Shown here in pieces: positions 25,467 through 34,201 of a stretch of DNA of 64,000 bases (positions within the stretch are counted from its first letter, which is position 1; each line of letters opens with the position of its first letter). The notes below the pieces were generated by a model. It did no database searches. It was given only the letters and a program-made list of their open reading frames with translations, and had not been told where the DNA came from. The translations under genes were made by a program, and so were the position numbers. Source of the DNA: Cryobacterium algoricola (GTDB taxonomy: Bacteria; Actinomycetota; Actinomycetes; Actinomycetales; Microbacteriaceae); the NCBI RefSeq assembly GCF_004402485.1, contig NZ_SOFG01000011.1, positions 744,001 through 808,000 on the forward strand. Direction: 5' to 3'.

Positions 25467-27041
25467 TCAGTGAACCAGCGCATCGCGGCGGGTGCGGCCG
25501 GCGGTCGCGAGGGCGTCGGGGATGACGGAGGCGAGCCCGGTTCCGGAGAGCCAGGCTCCGGTGACCTCGAGCCCTTCGAGTGCCGCGACGGCCCGGCGCA
25601 CCTGGTCGACGCGGTCGCGGGCGCCGACGGTCGCCGGAGAGAGCGCGTCGCCCCACCGGGTGCGGTCGAATCCGAGCACCTGCCCAGCCGAGAGCGGCGT
25701 GCCGAGGATGGCCGAGGCATCCGCGAGGGCGAGGGCGAGGAATTCGTCGTCGGTGAGGAGGGCGCCCGGATTCTTCTTCCCCGCGCGGCCGTAGGACAAC
25801 CGGAGCACGTGCACGCCGGGACCCGCTTCCGCGGCGACCCAGTCCCATTTCGCGGTGACGTGCGTCAGCGCCTTGGCGGTCACACCGGGCGCGCCCGCTG
25901 CGACGAGGACCCCGGTGCCGCGGGGGTGCGTGTCGAGCTCGGGGGCGGCGAGCACGAGGGTGGCGAGTTCGATCGGGGTCGGCTTCGGCCAGTGCAGGGC
26001 GCCGAGCGCCTTCTGCTGCGGGCCGAGGGGCGCGATGAGGGCGAGGGCCTGGGCACCGGGTGTCGCCAGGATGACGAACCGTGCCGAGAGCGTCTCCGGC
26101 AGGCCCCCGGTTTCGAGGTCGCCCGGCGCGGCCGTCGCCGCCTGCGGGACGGGGGCATGCGGCGTTTCCGCGGGGTGCTGCGCTTCCGCGGCGTCGGGTG
26201 TTCCGGAGGTGCCGGGCTCTTCGGGGGCTTCCGGGCGGGGCGCGATCGTGACCTGCCAGGGTTCGGCCGGGGTGGGGCGGATGCGGGTGACGACGGCCTC
26301 CGTGACGACCTCGACGTCGAAGCGGTCGAGTTCGGAGCGGAGCGCGGCGACGAGGCCGGCCATGCCGCCGCGAAGCCCGGCCACGGCGGAGCCGGCGGGT
26401 GCGGCGCTGCGCAGGGACAGCACGGCGCCGGACAGCGATCCGGTCACGGTGAGGGCGGCGTTGAGGCCGGGAGCCACGACGTCGACCTCGAGGTCGTCGG
26501 CCGACGAGGTGTAGACGCCGGCGGTGACCGGCTCGACGAGGCGTTCGAGGACGCGGCGGCCCATCCGTTTGCGGACGAGTTCGCCGAGGCTGTGCTCCCT
26601 GCCGATCGTGAGCACGGGCATCAGCCGGTCGAGCCAGGCCCGCATCGCTCCCGACCAGCCGATCACACGGCGGACATCTTCGGCGAGCGGGGAGCCGGGG
26701 ATGCCGAGCACGCCGGCCCGGGGCATCGGCGCGCTCACCGGGGCGCCGCCCGGACGCTCAGACGGCAGGTAGAGCCAGGCGCCGACGGGGTTCGGCTGCA
26801 CGACCCGGTCGGAGAGACCGAGTCCTTCGATGAATTCGGCGACGGCGTTGCGGCGCACCGCGAAGCTCTCCGCCCCGCTGTCCAGGGTGAGCCCGGCGAC
26901 CTCGTGGCTCGCGAGCGCCCCGCCGAGGTCGGTGCCCGCCTCGAGCACGGTGACGCTCAGCCCGACGCGGGCGCACTCGCGGGCAGCCGTGAGGCCGGCC
27001 ACCCCGCCGCCGATGACGACGACGTCACGCACGCCGCTCAT
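25467..27041 (-). CDS. hemY: coproporphyrinogen III / protoporphyrinogen IX oxidase (CgoX/HemY)
   Basis: A flavoprotein of about 524 residues that oxidises coproporphyrinogen III to coproporphyrin III with O2. The FAD motif VVVIGGGVAGLTAARE is at the N-terminus, followed by LEAGTDLGG. A Pro/Ala/Glu-rich insertion (about 300-345) interrupts the catalytic domain and looks like a flexible surface loop. I chose the ATG at 27041 because a GGGGCGAG stretch precedes it; the ATG at 27068 is also in frame but has no visible ribosome-binding site. It lies 38 bp after hemE and is probably cotranscribed with it. Confidence 0.9.
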   Translation of the reverse strand: MSGVRDVVVIGGGVAGLTAARECARVGLSVTVLEAGTDLGGALASHEVAGLTLDSGAESFAVRRNAVAEFIEGLGLSDRVVQPNPVGAWLYLPSERPGGAPVSAPMPRAGVLGIPGSPLAEDVRRVIGWSGAMRAWLDRLMPVLTIGREHSLGELVRKRMGRRVLERLVEPVTAGVYTSSADDLEVDVVAPGLNAALTVTGSLSGAVLSLRSAAPAGSAVAGLRGGMAGLVAALRSELDRFDVEVVTEAVVTRIRPTPAEPWQVTIAPRPEAPEEPGTSGTPDAAEAQHPAETPHAPVPQAATAAPGDLETGGLPETLSARFVILATPGAQALALIAPLGPQQKALGALHWPKPTPIELATLVLAAPELDTHPRGTGVLVAAGAPGVTAKALTHVTAKWDWVAAEAGPGVHVLRLSYGRAGKKNPGALLTDDEFLALALADASAILGTPLSAGQVLGFDRTRWGDALSPATVGARDRVDQVRRAVAALEGLEVTGAWLSGTGLASVIPDALATAGRTRRDALVH

Positions 27042-27079
27042 CCGCTCGCCCCGCACTGCTTCGCTCATCGCGCGCCGGC

Positions 27080-28276
27080 TCAGGACACGGTCGGCGTTGT
27101 CGCCGGCTCGCTGGGTACGGCGGCGGATGCCCCGGGTGCTCCGGTCTCCACGGGAGCGCCGGCCGTGACCTCGTGCACGAAGGCGACGAGACGGGTGAGC
27201 ACGGTCGGGTCGGTCAGCGGCGGGACGCCGTGGCCGAGGTTGAGCACGTGGGACGGAGCGGTGCGTCCCCGCTCGAGGACGTCGAGGACGTGCGCCTCGA
27301 GAACGGGCCACGGCGCCGCGAGCAGGGCGGGGTCGAGGTTGCCCTGCAGGGGCACGTTGCCGCCGAGGCGCCGGTTGGCCTCGTCGAGCGGCACCCGGTA
27401 GTCGACCCCGACGACGTCGGCGCCGACGGAGTGCATCTCCTGGAGCAGTTCGCCGGTGCCGACGCCGAAGTGCACGACGGGAACGTTGCGGCGGATGGGC
27501 GCGTCAGCAGCGGGCGTCGTCTCCGCATACGTGAGGTCGCGCACGTGGGCGATCGCCGCAGCGGATGCCGGGGCGACGAACCTGCTGTAGTCGGCGAGGG
27601 AGAGCGCACCGGCCCAGGAATCGAAGAGCTGTGCGGCGCTCGCGCCTGCGAGCACCTGGGCGCGCAGGAAGCGGCCGGTCACCTCCGCGGTCCAGTCCAT
27701 CAGGGAGGCCCAGGCCGCCGGATCGGCGTGCATCAGGGTGCGCGCGTGGATGTGGTCCTTGGACGGACCGCCCTCGACGAGGTAGGCCGCGAGGGTGAAC
27801 GGCGCCCCGGCGAACCCGATCAGCGGGGTGCCGCCGAGCTGGGCGACCGTTCGGGCGACGGCCTTCCGGATCGGGTCGAGGGTGGTCTCGAGCACGGCGG
27901 GGTCGAGCGCGACGAGTTCCTCCACGTCGCGGGCGGTGCGGACGGCCTTGCCGAGCACCGGCCCCATCCCGGCGACGATCTCGACGTCGACGCCGACGAG
28001 CTTGAGCGGGATCACGATGTCGCTGAAGAGGATTCCCGCGTCCACCTGGTGCCGGTGCACCGGCTGGAGGGTGATCTCACTGGCCATCTCCGGGTCGAGG
28101 CACGCGTCGAGCATCCGGGTGCCGACCCGCAGCGACCGGTACTCGGGAAGGGAACGCCCGGCCTGGCGCATGAACCACACCGGCGTGACCTCCGGGCGGG
28201 TGCCCTGGTATGCGCGGATGAGGCGGGAATCGGCGGTGAGTCCGGAGGCGAGGGGGTGTTGCGCGTCGAGGTTCAT
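27080..28276 (-). CDS. hemE: uroporphyrinogen decarboxylase
   Basis: A 398-residue enzyme that removes four carboxyls from uroporphyrinogen III to give coproporphyrinogen III. The N-terminal signature TPVWFMRQAGRSLPEYR is intact, with the substrate-binding Arg and Asp residues. The last 30 residues are an Ala/Pro/Thr tail beyond the usual end. The start at 28276 is taken because the conserved region begins shortly after it and longer frames enter the divergent spacer with hemA. There is no good ribosome-binding site; two TGTCAA repeats lie directly upstream. Confidence 0.95.
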   Translation of the reverse strand: MNLDAQHPLASGLTADSRLIRAYQGTRPEVTPVWFMRQAGRSLPEYRSLRVGTRMLDACLDPEMASEITLQPVHRHQVDAGILFSDIVIPLKLVGVDVEIVAGMGPVLGKAVRTARDVEELVALDPAVLETTLDPIRKAVARTVAQLGGTPLIGFAGAPFTLAAYLVEGGPSKDHIHARTLMHADPAAWASLMDWTAEVTGRFLRAQVLAGASAAQLFDSWAGALSLADYSRFVAPASAAAIAHVRDLTYAETTPAADAPIRRNVPVVHFGVGTGELLQEMHSVGADVVGVDYRVPLDEANRRLGGNVPLQGNLDPALLAAPWPVLEAHVLDVLERGRTAPSHVLNLGHGVPPLTDPTVLTRLVAFVHEVTAGAPVETGAPGASAAVPSEPATTPTVS

Positions 28277-28279
28277 TTG

Positions 28280-28294
28280 TGTCAATTCTGTCAA
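28280..28294. promoter_or_regulatory. two TGTCAA direct repeats between hemE and hemA
   Basis: TGTCAA occurs at 28280-28285 and 28289-28294 (TTGACA on the hemE strand), nine bases apart and only 4-18 bases before the hemE start. They are too close to the start to be -35 boxes for hemE, so a regulator site is the better reading. This is inference from position alone. Confidence 0.35.
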
Positions 28295-28347
28295 ACTTTC
28301 AGGACTCCGATGCCGTGCGGATCTGATCCGCTCCCAGATGGACAACG

Positions 28348-28353
28348 TAGACT
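28348..28353 (+). promoter_or_regulatory. -10 box of hemA, leaderless type
   Basis: TAGACT is followed by six bases (CACCGA) and then the GTG at 28360. The usual start of transcription after such a box falls on the G of the start codon. No ribosome-binding site is present. Confidence 0.6.
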
Positions 28354-28359
28354 CACCGA

Positions 28360-29715
28360 GTGCTGATCTGCCTGTCCGCGAACCACAAGAACTCGAGTTT
28401 CGATGTACTCGAGAAGCTGTCCGTCGGCGCGCCCGGCACGGCAGGCGGCATCATCGAGCGGTACCCGACCCTGTCGGGAGCGGTCATCGTCGCGACCTGC
28501 AACCGCTTCGAGGCCTACCTCGACCTCGACGAGCCGGACGGCGCCTCCCCTCTCGAGGCTGTCCAGGCCGCGATAGCCGGCGTCAGCGCCGGAACGGGCG
28601 TCACCGCAGACGTCCTCCGCGAGACCCTCGACTTCGTGCACGGCAACGGCGTCGCCGAGCACCTGTTCGCCGTGACGAGCGGACTCGAATCCGTCGTCGT
28701 CGGCGAGGGCGAGATCGCCGGCCAGGTGCGCCGCTCCCTCGAGGAGGCCCGCGAGCGCGGCACGACCACCCCCGAACTCGAGCGCCTGTTCCAGCGCGCG
28801 TCGCAGACCTCCCGCGGCGTCAAGAACCGCACCGGCATCGGCGCCGCCGGACGCTCACTCGTGCGCCTCGCCCTGCAACTCGCCGAGACGCGGATCGTAG
28901 ACTGGGGGACCGCCCGCGTCCTACTCGTCGGCACCGGCCGCTACGCCGGCGCCAGCCTCGCGGCCCTCCGCGACCTCGGCGTCACGGACGTGCGGGTCTA
29001 CTCGCCAACGGGCCGGGCCGCCAAGTTCGCGGGTTCGCACGGCATCATGCCCGTCTCCGAGCGGGCGTTCGCCCTCGAGGCCGACCGTGCAGACCTGATC
29101 CTGACCTGCACGACCGTCGAGCACCACGTCGTCACGGCCGCGCTGCTCCGCGCGGGCGCCGCAGCGAACGAGGATGTCGGCACCGGCGCAGAGCCGGAAG
29201 CTCCTGCTGCCAGGCGACTCATCATCGACCTCGGCCTGCCGCGCAACGTCGCCCCCGATGTCACTGAGATCCCGGGCGTCGAGCTGCTCGACCTCGAGAC
29301 CATCCGCATCCACGCCCCGCTCGAAGAGCTCAATGCGACGAGCGAGGCCCGCCTGCTCGTCGGCCGCGCCGCGCGCAAGTTCTCGGCGGTCGCAGAAGAG
29401 CAGAGCCTCGCACCGGCGGTCGTCGCGTTGCGCAGCCACGTCTTCGACCTTCTCGATTCCGAGATCGAACGGGCGCGCGCGCACGGCGACGACACCGAAC
29501 AGACCGAGCGGGCGCTGCGCCACCTCGCGAGCGTTCTGCTGCACACTCCGATGGTCCGCTCGCGCGAACTCGCGAGGGCCGGCGAGCAGGCCGCGTTCAC
29601 CGGCGGCCTCGACGCCCTGTTCGGCATCCGGGTCGAGCTACCGACCTCGGCGACCGGCGTCGGGGCCGACGTGCCGACGGAACCGTTCCCCGGGTCGGCG
29701 CACCGGGCATCCTGA
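28360..29715 (+). CDS. hemA: glutamyl-tRNA reductase
   Basis: A 451-residue enzyme that reduces glutamyl-tRNA to glutamate-1-semialdehyde with NADPH, the first and usually rate-limiting step of haem synthesis in the C5 route. The catalytic Cys47 lies in VATCNRFEAYLDL, and the NADPH domain begins with VLLVGTGRYAG. A C-terminal dimerisation helix follows. It is divergent from hemE, with 83 bp between the starts, so the two ends of the haem locus are controlled from one spacer. Translation starts with GTG on a leaderless-type promoter. Confidence 0.95.
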   Translation: MLICLSANHKNSSFDVLEKLSVGAPGTAGGIIERYPTLSGAVIVATCNRFEAYLDLDEPDGASPLEAVQAAIAGVSAGTGVTADVLRETLDFVHGNGVAEHLFAVTSGLESVVVGEGEIAGQVRRSLEEARERGTTTPELERLFQRASQTSRGVKNRTGIGAAGRSLVRLALQLAETRIVDWGTARVLLVGTGRYAGASLAALRDLGVTDVRVYSPTGRAAKFAGSHGIMPVSERAFALEADRADLILTCTTVEHHVVTAALLRAGAAANEDVGTGAEPEAPAARRLIIDLGLPRNVAPDVTEIPGVELLDLETIRIHAPLEELNATSEARLLVGRAARKFSAVAEEQSLAPAVVALRSHVFDLLDSEIERARAHGDDTEQTERALRHLASVLLHTPMVRSRELARAGEQAAFTGGLDALFGIRVELPTSATGVGADVPTEPFPGSAHRAS

Positions 29716-29748
29716 GCGCTCGGGCTCGGCGTCTCGGCGTCTCGTCAG

Positions 29749-29816
29749 CGAGCGCGGGAGCTGCGCCGCTGCGCGGGTGGCGGACCACACGCGCAGCGGC
29801 GAAAAGCCCGCGCTCG
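29749..29816. terminator. 68-bp imperfect palindrome between convergent hemA and glyS (hairpin 4)
   Basis: CGAGCGCGGG (29749-29758) pairs with CCCGCGCTCG (29807-29816), and CGCCGCTGCGCG (29764-29775) pairs with CGCGCAGCGGCG (29790-29801). The position between two convergent stops suggests a two-way terminator. The size and arm layout match the other long palindromes in the window. Confidence 0.65.
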
Positions 29817-29818
29817 GG

Positions 29819-31204
29819 TCAGGCTCCGCGGAGGCGCTCGGCGAGGTAGGCGTCGAGCTTGTCCAGGGGCACCCGCTCCTGCTGCATCGTGTCGCGGTCG
29901 CGCACGGTGACGGCCTGGTCCTCGAGCGAGTCGAAGTCGACCGTGATGCAGTACGGGGTGCCGATCTCGTCCTGGCGGCGGTAGCGGCGCCCGATCGCGC
30001 CGGCGTCGTCGAAGTCGACGTTCCACGACTCGCGCAGGCGTGCGGCGAGCGAGCGGGCCATCGGCGAGAGCGCCTCGTTGCGGGAGAGCGGCAGCACGGC
30101 GGCCTTGATCGGCGCGAGGCGCGGGTCGAGCTTCAGCACGGTGCGCTTGTCGACGCCGCCCTTCGCGTTCGGCACTTCCTCCTCGTGGTACGCATCGACG
30201 AGGAATGCCATCAGCGAGCGGGTCAGGCCGGCTGCCGGCTCGATCACGTAGGGCACCCAGCGCTCGTTCTTGGTCTGGTCGAAGTACGACAGGTCCTTGC
30301 CGGATGCCGCCGCGTGCGTCTTGAGGTCGAAATCCGTGCGGTTCGCCACGCCCTCGAGTTCGCCGAACTCGCTCCCGCTGAACCCGAAGCGGTACTCGAT
30401 GTCGACGGTGCGCTTGGAGTAGTGCGAGAGCTTCTCGGCGGGGTGCTCGAAGAAGCGCAGGTTCTCCGGCTCGATGCCGAGGCCGGTGTACCAGCTCATC
30501 CGCTGCTCGAGCCAGTACTCGTGCCAGGTCTCGTCCGTTCCCGGTTCGACGAAGAATTCCATCTCCATCTGCTCGAACTCGCGGGTGCGGAAGATGAAGT
30601 TTCCGGGTGTGATCTCGTTGCGGAAGCTCTTGCCGATCTGGCCGATGCCGAACGGGGGCTTCATCCTGGCCGCCTGGAGCACGTTGGCGAAGTTCACGAA
30701 GATGCCCTGCGCGGTCTCCGGGCGCAGATAGTGCATGCCCGCCTCGTCGTCGACGGGGCCGAGGTAGGTCTTGAGCAGGCCGGAGAAGGCGCGCGGCTCG
30801 GTCCAGGTGTGCCGGTTGCCGCAGTTCGGGCAGGGGATGCCGTCGAGGCCGCCCTCGGCGGGACGCCCCTTCTTCTCCTCGAACTCCTCCTCGAGGTGGT
30901 CGGCGCGGAAACGCTTGTGGCAGCTCGTGCACTCGACGAGCGGGTCGCTGAAGACCTCGACGTGACCGGATGCCTCCCACACCTTCCTGGGCAGGATCAC
31001 CGAGGAGTCGAGGCCGACCACGTCGTCGCGGCTCGTGACCATGAAGCGCCACCACTGCTTCTTGATGTTCTCCTTGAGCTCGACGCCGAGGGGCCCGTAG
31101 TCCCACGCGGACCGGGATCCGCCGTAGATTTCACCCGCCTGAAAGACGAACCCGCGGTGGCGGGCGAGGGCGATGACGGAATCGAGGCGGGAGGGTGCGG
31201 CCAC
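29819..31204 (-). CDS. glyS: glycine--tRNA ligase (class II, dimeric type)
   Basis: A 461-residue class II aminoacyl-tRNA synthetase of the alpha2 type found in actinobacteria and eukaryotes. Motif-type segments include [22 protein letters not shown] at the N-terminus (here split as [11 protein letters not shown] and SAWDYGPLG), [12 protein letters not shown] and the motif 2 region [15 protein letters not shown] Cys4 zinc-like site (CTSCHKRF and CPNCGNRH) lies at about residues 97-140. It charges tRNA-Gly in the cytoplasm. The start at 31204 lies about 60 bases after a TAAAAT -10 box. Confidence 0.95.
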   Translation of the reverse strand: MAAPSRLDSVIALARHRGFVFQAGEIYGGSRSAWDYGPLGVELKENIKKQWWRFMVTSRDDVVGLDSSVILPRKVWEASGHVEVFSDPLVECTSCHKRFRADHLEEEFEEKKGRPAEGGLDGIPCPNCGNRHTWTEPRAFSGLLKTYLGPVDDEAGMHYLRPETAQGIFVNFANVLQAARMKPPFGIGQIGKSFRNEITPGNFIFRTREFEQMEMEFFVEPGTDETWHEYWLEQRMSWYTGLGIEPENLRFFEHPAEKLSHYSKRTVDIEYRFGFSGSEFGELEGVANRTDFDLKTHAAASGKDLSYFDQTKNERWVPYVIEPAAGLTRSLMAFLVDAYHEEEVPNAKGGVDKRTVLKLDPRLAPIKAAVLPLSRNEALSPMARSLAARLRESWNVDFDDAGAIGRRYRRQDEIGTPYCITVDFDSLEDQAVTVRDRDTMQQERVPLDKLDAYLAERLRGA

Positions 31205-31270
31205 GGTGGCTCCAATGGTCGAGGGTGGATGTGGGGCGGCGCTTCCGGAAATTCCCGGTCAGGCGTACCC

Positions 31271-31276
31271 ATTTTA
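31271..31276 (-). promoter_or_regulatory. -10 box of glyS
   Basis: TAAAAT on the minus strand, about 67 bases upstream of the glyS ATG, so this promoter gives a normal leader of roughly 60 bases. No clear TTGACA-like -35 is seen. Confidence 0.45.
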
Positions 31277-31306
31277 GGCTCTCGTCCCGGTGCGACCCTC
31301 AGGCTG

Positions 31307-31319
31307 TTAGCATTGCTAA
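31307..31319. promoter_or_regulatory. TTAGC-ATT-GCTAA dyad upstream of cstA
   Basis: A perfect 5-bp inverted repeat with a 3-base centre, in the 209-bp divergent spacer between glyS and cstA and about 95 bases before the cstA start. It could bind a dimeric regulator of cstA. The regulator is unknown. Confidence 0.35.
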
Positions 31320-31413
31320 GGAATCATCACGAATTCAGCTCACACTCAGCTTGGATTCGGCACGAACGCGAGCCGCACCTCAGCACCATCTGCACCACCT
31401 CAAAGGAGAGATC

Positions 31414-33723
31414 ATGGGCACCAGGCCCCGCACGCCGAACGACGCTTTCACGGGGGCTGATCCGCTCGATCGCGATCCGGCCCTACTCCCCGTCGCCCTC
31501 GACCAGACAGAACATGACGCGCAGGAGCGGCGCTGGACCCCGGCCAAGATCGCACTCTGGGCCGGCATCTCCCTCCTCGGCGGACTGAGCTGGGTCATGC
31601 TCGCGGTCGTCCGCGGTGAGACCGTCAACGCCATCTGGTTCGTCTTCGCCGCGGTGTGCACCTACCTGATCGGTTATCGCTTCTACTCGAACTACATCCA
31701 GAAGCACCTGCTGAAGCCGGACGACCGCAGGGCGACCCCCGCGGAGTACAAGGCGGACGGCAAGGACTTCGCGGCGACAGACCGCCGGGTACTCTTCGGC
31801 CACCACTTCGCCGCGATCGCCGGGGCGGGACCGCTCGTCGGCCCTGTGCTCGCCGCGCAGATGGGCTACCTGCCCGGCACGATCTGGATCATCGTCGGCG
31901 TCGTTCTCGCCGGGGCGGTGCAGGACTACATCGTGCTGTTCTACTCGATGCGTCGCGGCGGCCGTTCCCTCGGCCAGATGGCCCGCGACGAGCTCGGCAA
32001 GATCGGCGGCACCGCCGCCCTGATCGCCACGATGGCGATCATGGTCATCATCGTCGCCATCCTCGCCCTCGTCGTGGTCAACGCCCTCGCTGCGAGCCCC
32101 TGGGGCGTCTTCTCGGTCGGGATGACCATCCCGATCGCGCTCTTCATGGGCTGCTACCTGCGCTTCTTCCGGCCGGGCAAGGTCAGTGAGGTCTCGATCA
32201 TCGGGTTCGTGCTGCTCCTGGCCGCGATCATCGGCGGCGGCGCCATCTCGAACACGGCGTGGGGAGCGGCGTTCTTCCACGTCGACCCGGTGCCGCTCGC
32301 GATCGGCATCATCATCTACGGCTTCGTCGCCGCGATCCTCCCGGTCTGGCTGCTGCTCGCCCCGCGCGACTACCTCTCGACCTTCATGAAGATCGGCACG
32401 ATCGGGATGCTCGCGATCGCGATCATCATCGTGCGCCCGGAGATCACCGTCCCCGCCTTCAGCGAGTTCGTCGCCAACGGCGGACCGGTCGTGAGCGGGT
32501 CGCTCTTCCCGTTCCTCTTCGTCACGATCGCCTGCGGCGCCCTGTCCGGTTTCCACGCCCTGATCGCCTCCGGCACGACTCCGAAGCTCATCGAGAAGGA
32601 ACGCCAGACCCGCTTCATCGGCTACGGCGGCATGCTCATGGAGAGCTTCGTCGCGATCATGGCCCTCGTCGCCGCCGTCTCGATCGACCGCGGCATCTAC
32701 TTCGCGATGAACTCCTCGGCAGCCCTCACCGGGGGCACCGTCGAAGGCGCCGTCGCGTTCGTCAACAGCCTCGGGCTCACCGGGGTCAACCTCACCCCCG
32801 AGATGCTCACCCAGACCGCGAAGGACGTCGGCGAGGCCACGATCGTCTCCCGCTCCGGCGGCGCGCCGACGCTCTCCGTCGGGCTCGCGCACATCATGCA
32901 ACAGGTCGCAGGCGGCTCGGGCATGATGGCGTTCTGGTACCACTTCGCGATCATGTTCGAAGCCCTGTTCATCCTCACCGCCGTCGATGCGGGCACCCGC
33001 GTCGCGCGCTTCATGCTCCAGGACAGCCTCGGCAACTTCTTCCCGAAGTTCAAGAACACCTCGTGGCGCACGGGGGCGTGGCTCACCACGGGCATCATGG
33101 TGCTCCTCTGGGGCGCGGTGCTGATCATGGGCGTCACGGACCCGCTCGGCGGGATCAACACCCTGTTCCCGCTCTTCGGCATCGCGAACCAGCTGCTCGC
33201 CGCCATCGCGCTCGCGGTGTGCATGGCGATCGTCGCGAAGCAGGGCAAGTTCAAGTACATCTGGATCGTCGCCGTTCCCCTCGCGTTCGCCGCGATCATC
33301 ACGATCTATGCCTCGATGCTGAAGATCTTCTCAACCATCCCGGCCGTCGGGTACTTCGCGCAGAACAAGGCGTTCTCCGACGCCCTCGCCGCCGGGAAGA
33401 CCTCCTTCGGCACGGCGCCGAGCGTTGCGGCGATGGAGGCCGTCGTGCGCAACACGATGGTGCAGGGACTCCTGTCGATCCTCTTCGTCACCCTCGCGAT
33501 CATCGTGATCGTCTCCTCGGTCGTGGCGACCTGGAAGTCCTGGAAGAGCCGCGACTTCGGCACCAACGAGGACCCCGCGCTCCCGTCGCAGATGTTCGCG
33601 CCGTCCGGCTTCCTGCCGACCCCGGCCGAAAAGGAACTGCAGGGTCGCTGGGACGCCCAGGCCGCCGCCGAGAAGAGCGCCAGGAGGGCCCAGGACACCG
33701 GCGCCGGCGCCCCTGGCCGGTGA
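31414..33723 (+). CDS. cstA: CstA-family carbon starvation / pyruvate-peptide transporter
   Basis: A 769-residue integral membrane protein with about 16-18 hydrophobic segments. The CstA signature GHHFAAIAGAGPLVGPVLAAQ (here GHHFAAIAGAGPLVGP and VLAAQMGY) is intact. Members take up pyruvate or small peptides and are induced when the carbon source runs out. The start at 31414 has an excellent AAAGGAGAG ribosome-binding site 3 bases away. The small YbdD-like gene follows 7 bp later, the usual partner. The C-terminal 50 residues are polar and cytoplasmic. Confidence 0.93.
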   Translation: MGTRPRTPNDAFTGADPLDRDPALLPVALDQTEHDAQERRWTPAKIALWAGISLLGGLSWVMLAVVRGETVNAIWFVFAAVCTYLIGYRFYSNYIQKHLLKPDDRRATPAEYKADGKDFAATDRRVLFGHHFAAIAGAGPLVGPVLAAQMGYLPGTIWIIVGVVLAGAVQDYIVLFYSMRRGGRSLGQMARDELGKIGGTAALIATMAIMVIIVAILALVVVNALAASPWGVFSVGMTIPIALFMGCYLRFFRPGKVSEVSIIGFVLLLAAIIGGGAISNTAWGAAFFHVDPVPLAIGIIIYGFVAAILPVWLLLAPRDYLSTFMKIGTIGMLAIAIIIVRPEITVPAFSEFVANGGPVVSGSLFPFLFVTIACGALSGFHALIASGTTPKLIEKERQTRFIGYGGMLMESFVAIMALVAAVSIDRGIYFAMNSSAALTGGTVEGAVAFVNSLGLTGVNLTPEMLTQTAKDVGEATIVSRSGGAPTLSVGLAHIMQQVAGGSGMMAFWYHFAIMFEALFILTAVDAGTRVARFMLQDSLGNFFPKFKNTSWRTGAWLTTGIMVLLWGAVLIMGVTDPLGGINTLFPLFGIANQLLAAIALAVCMAIVAKQGKFKYIWIVAVPLAFAAIITIYASMLKIFSTIPAVGYFAQNKAFSDALAAGKTSFGTAPSVAAMEAVVRNTMVQGLLSILFVTLAIIVIVSSVVATWKSWKSRDFGTNEDPALPSQMFAPSGFLPTPAEKELQGRWDAQAAAEKSARRAQDTGAGAPGR

Positions 33724-33730
33724 CGGTCCG

Positions 33731-34012
33731 GTGACGGAATCCGGGGCGGGCCGGGGGCAGCGGATGCCCTCGGCCGGCGTGACACCGCTCGCTGCGGTTC
33801 GCAGCGGCATCCGCCGGGCAGCGCGGGGTCTGGCCTGGTACGTCAAGGGGGTGCTGGGAGAGGACGCCTGGGACAAGTACCGGGCGCATCACGAAGCGGC
33901 GCACGGGGCAGCCGACCCCGCCCATCCCGGGGAGCGGATGATGACCGAACGCGAGTTCTGGCGGGACCAGACCGACCGCCAGGACGCCAACCCGCAGGGC
34001 CGCTGCTGCTGA
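33731..34012 (+). CDS. YbdD/YjiX-family small protein, CstA partner
   Basis: A 93-residue protein. The core (about 30-85) has the YbdD/YjiX pattern: WYVKGVLGEDAWDKYRAH, a His/Pro-rich turn, then MTEREFWRDQTDRQDANPQGRCC. Proteins of this family are always found next to CstA-type carriers and are needed for transport in studied cases. The GTG at 33731 follows the cstA stop by 7 bp. The N-terminal 25 residues are poorly conserved and an internal start is possible. Confidence 0.85.
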   Translation: MTESGAGRGQRMPSAGVTPLAAVRSGIRRAARGLAWYVKGVLGEDAWDKYRAHHEAAHGAADPAHPGERMMTEREFWRDQTDRQDANPQGRCC

Positions 34013-34024
34013 CCCTCTGAGGCT

Positions 34025-34085
34025 CGCGAAAGCGGGTGAATCGTCGTCTTGACTGGGGCAAACAGACGGCTCACCCGCTTTCGCG
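34025..34085. terminator. 61-bp palindrome after the cstA operon (hairpin 5)
   Basis: CGCGAAAGCGGGTGA (34025-34039) is the exact complement of TCACCCGCTTTCGCG (34071-34085). Inner bases pair further (CGTC with GACG). It lies 12 bases after the YbdD-like stop and may end the operon; its size and CGCGAA-type ends group it with the other long palindromes. Confidence 0.65.
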
Positions 34086-34201
34086 CATCCGGACGGGGAA
34101 TTCCGGCCGGCGCCGCTCGCACCGAATGTCCAGCTTGCTTTCCTAACGTCGAAAACAACAGAGTCGCAGGGCTCGCGTTGGCTTCGGGAGAGGGCGGTCG
34201 A

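Noticed and set aside
28280-28294. TTGACA repeats as -35 boxes of hemE
   Set aside because: A -10 box at normal spacing would fall inside the hemE coding sequence, so they cannot serve the annotated start.
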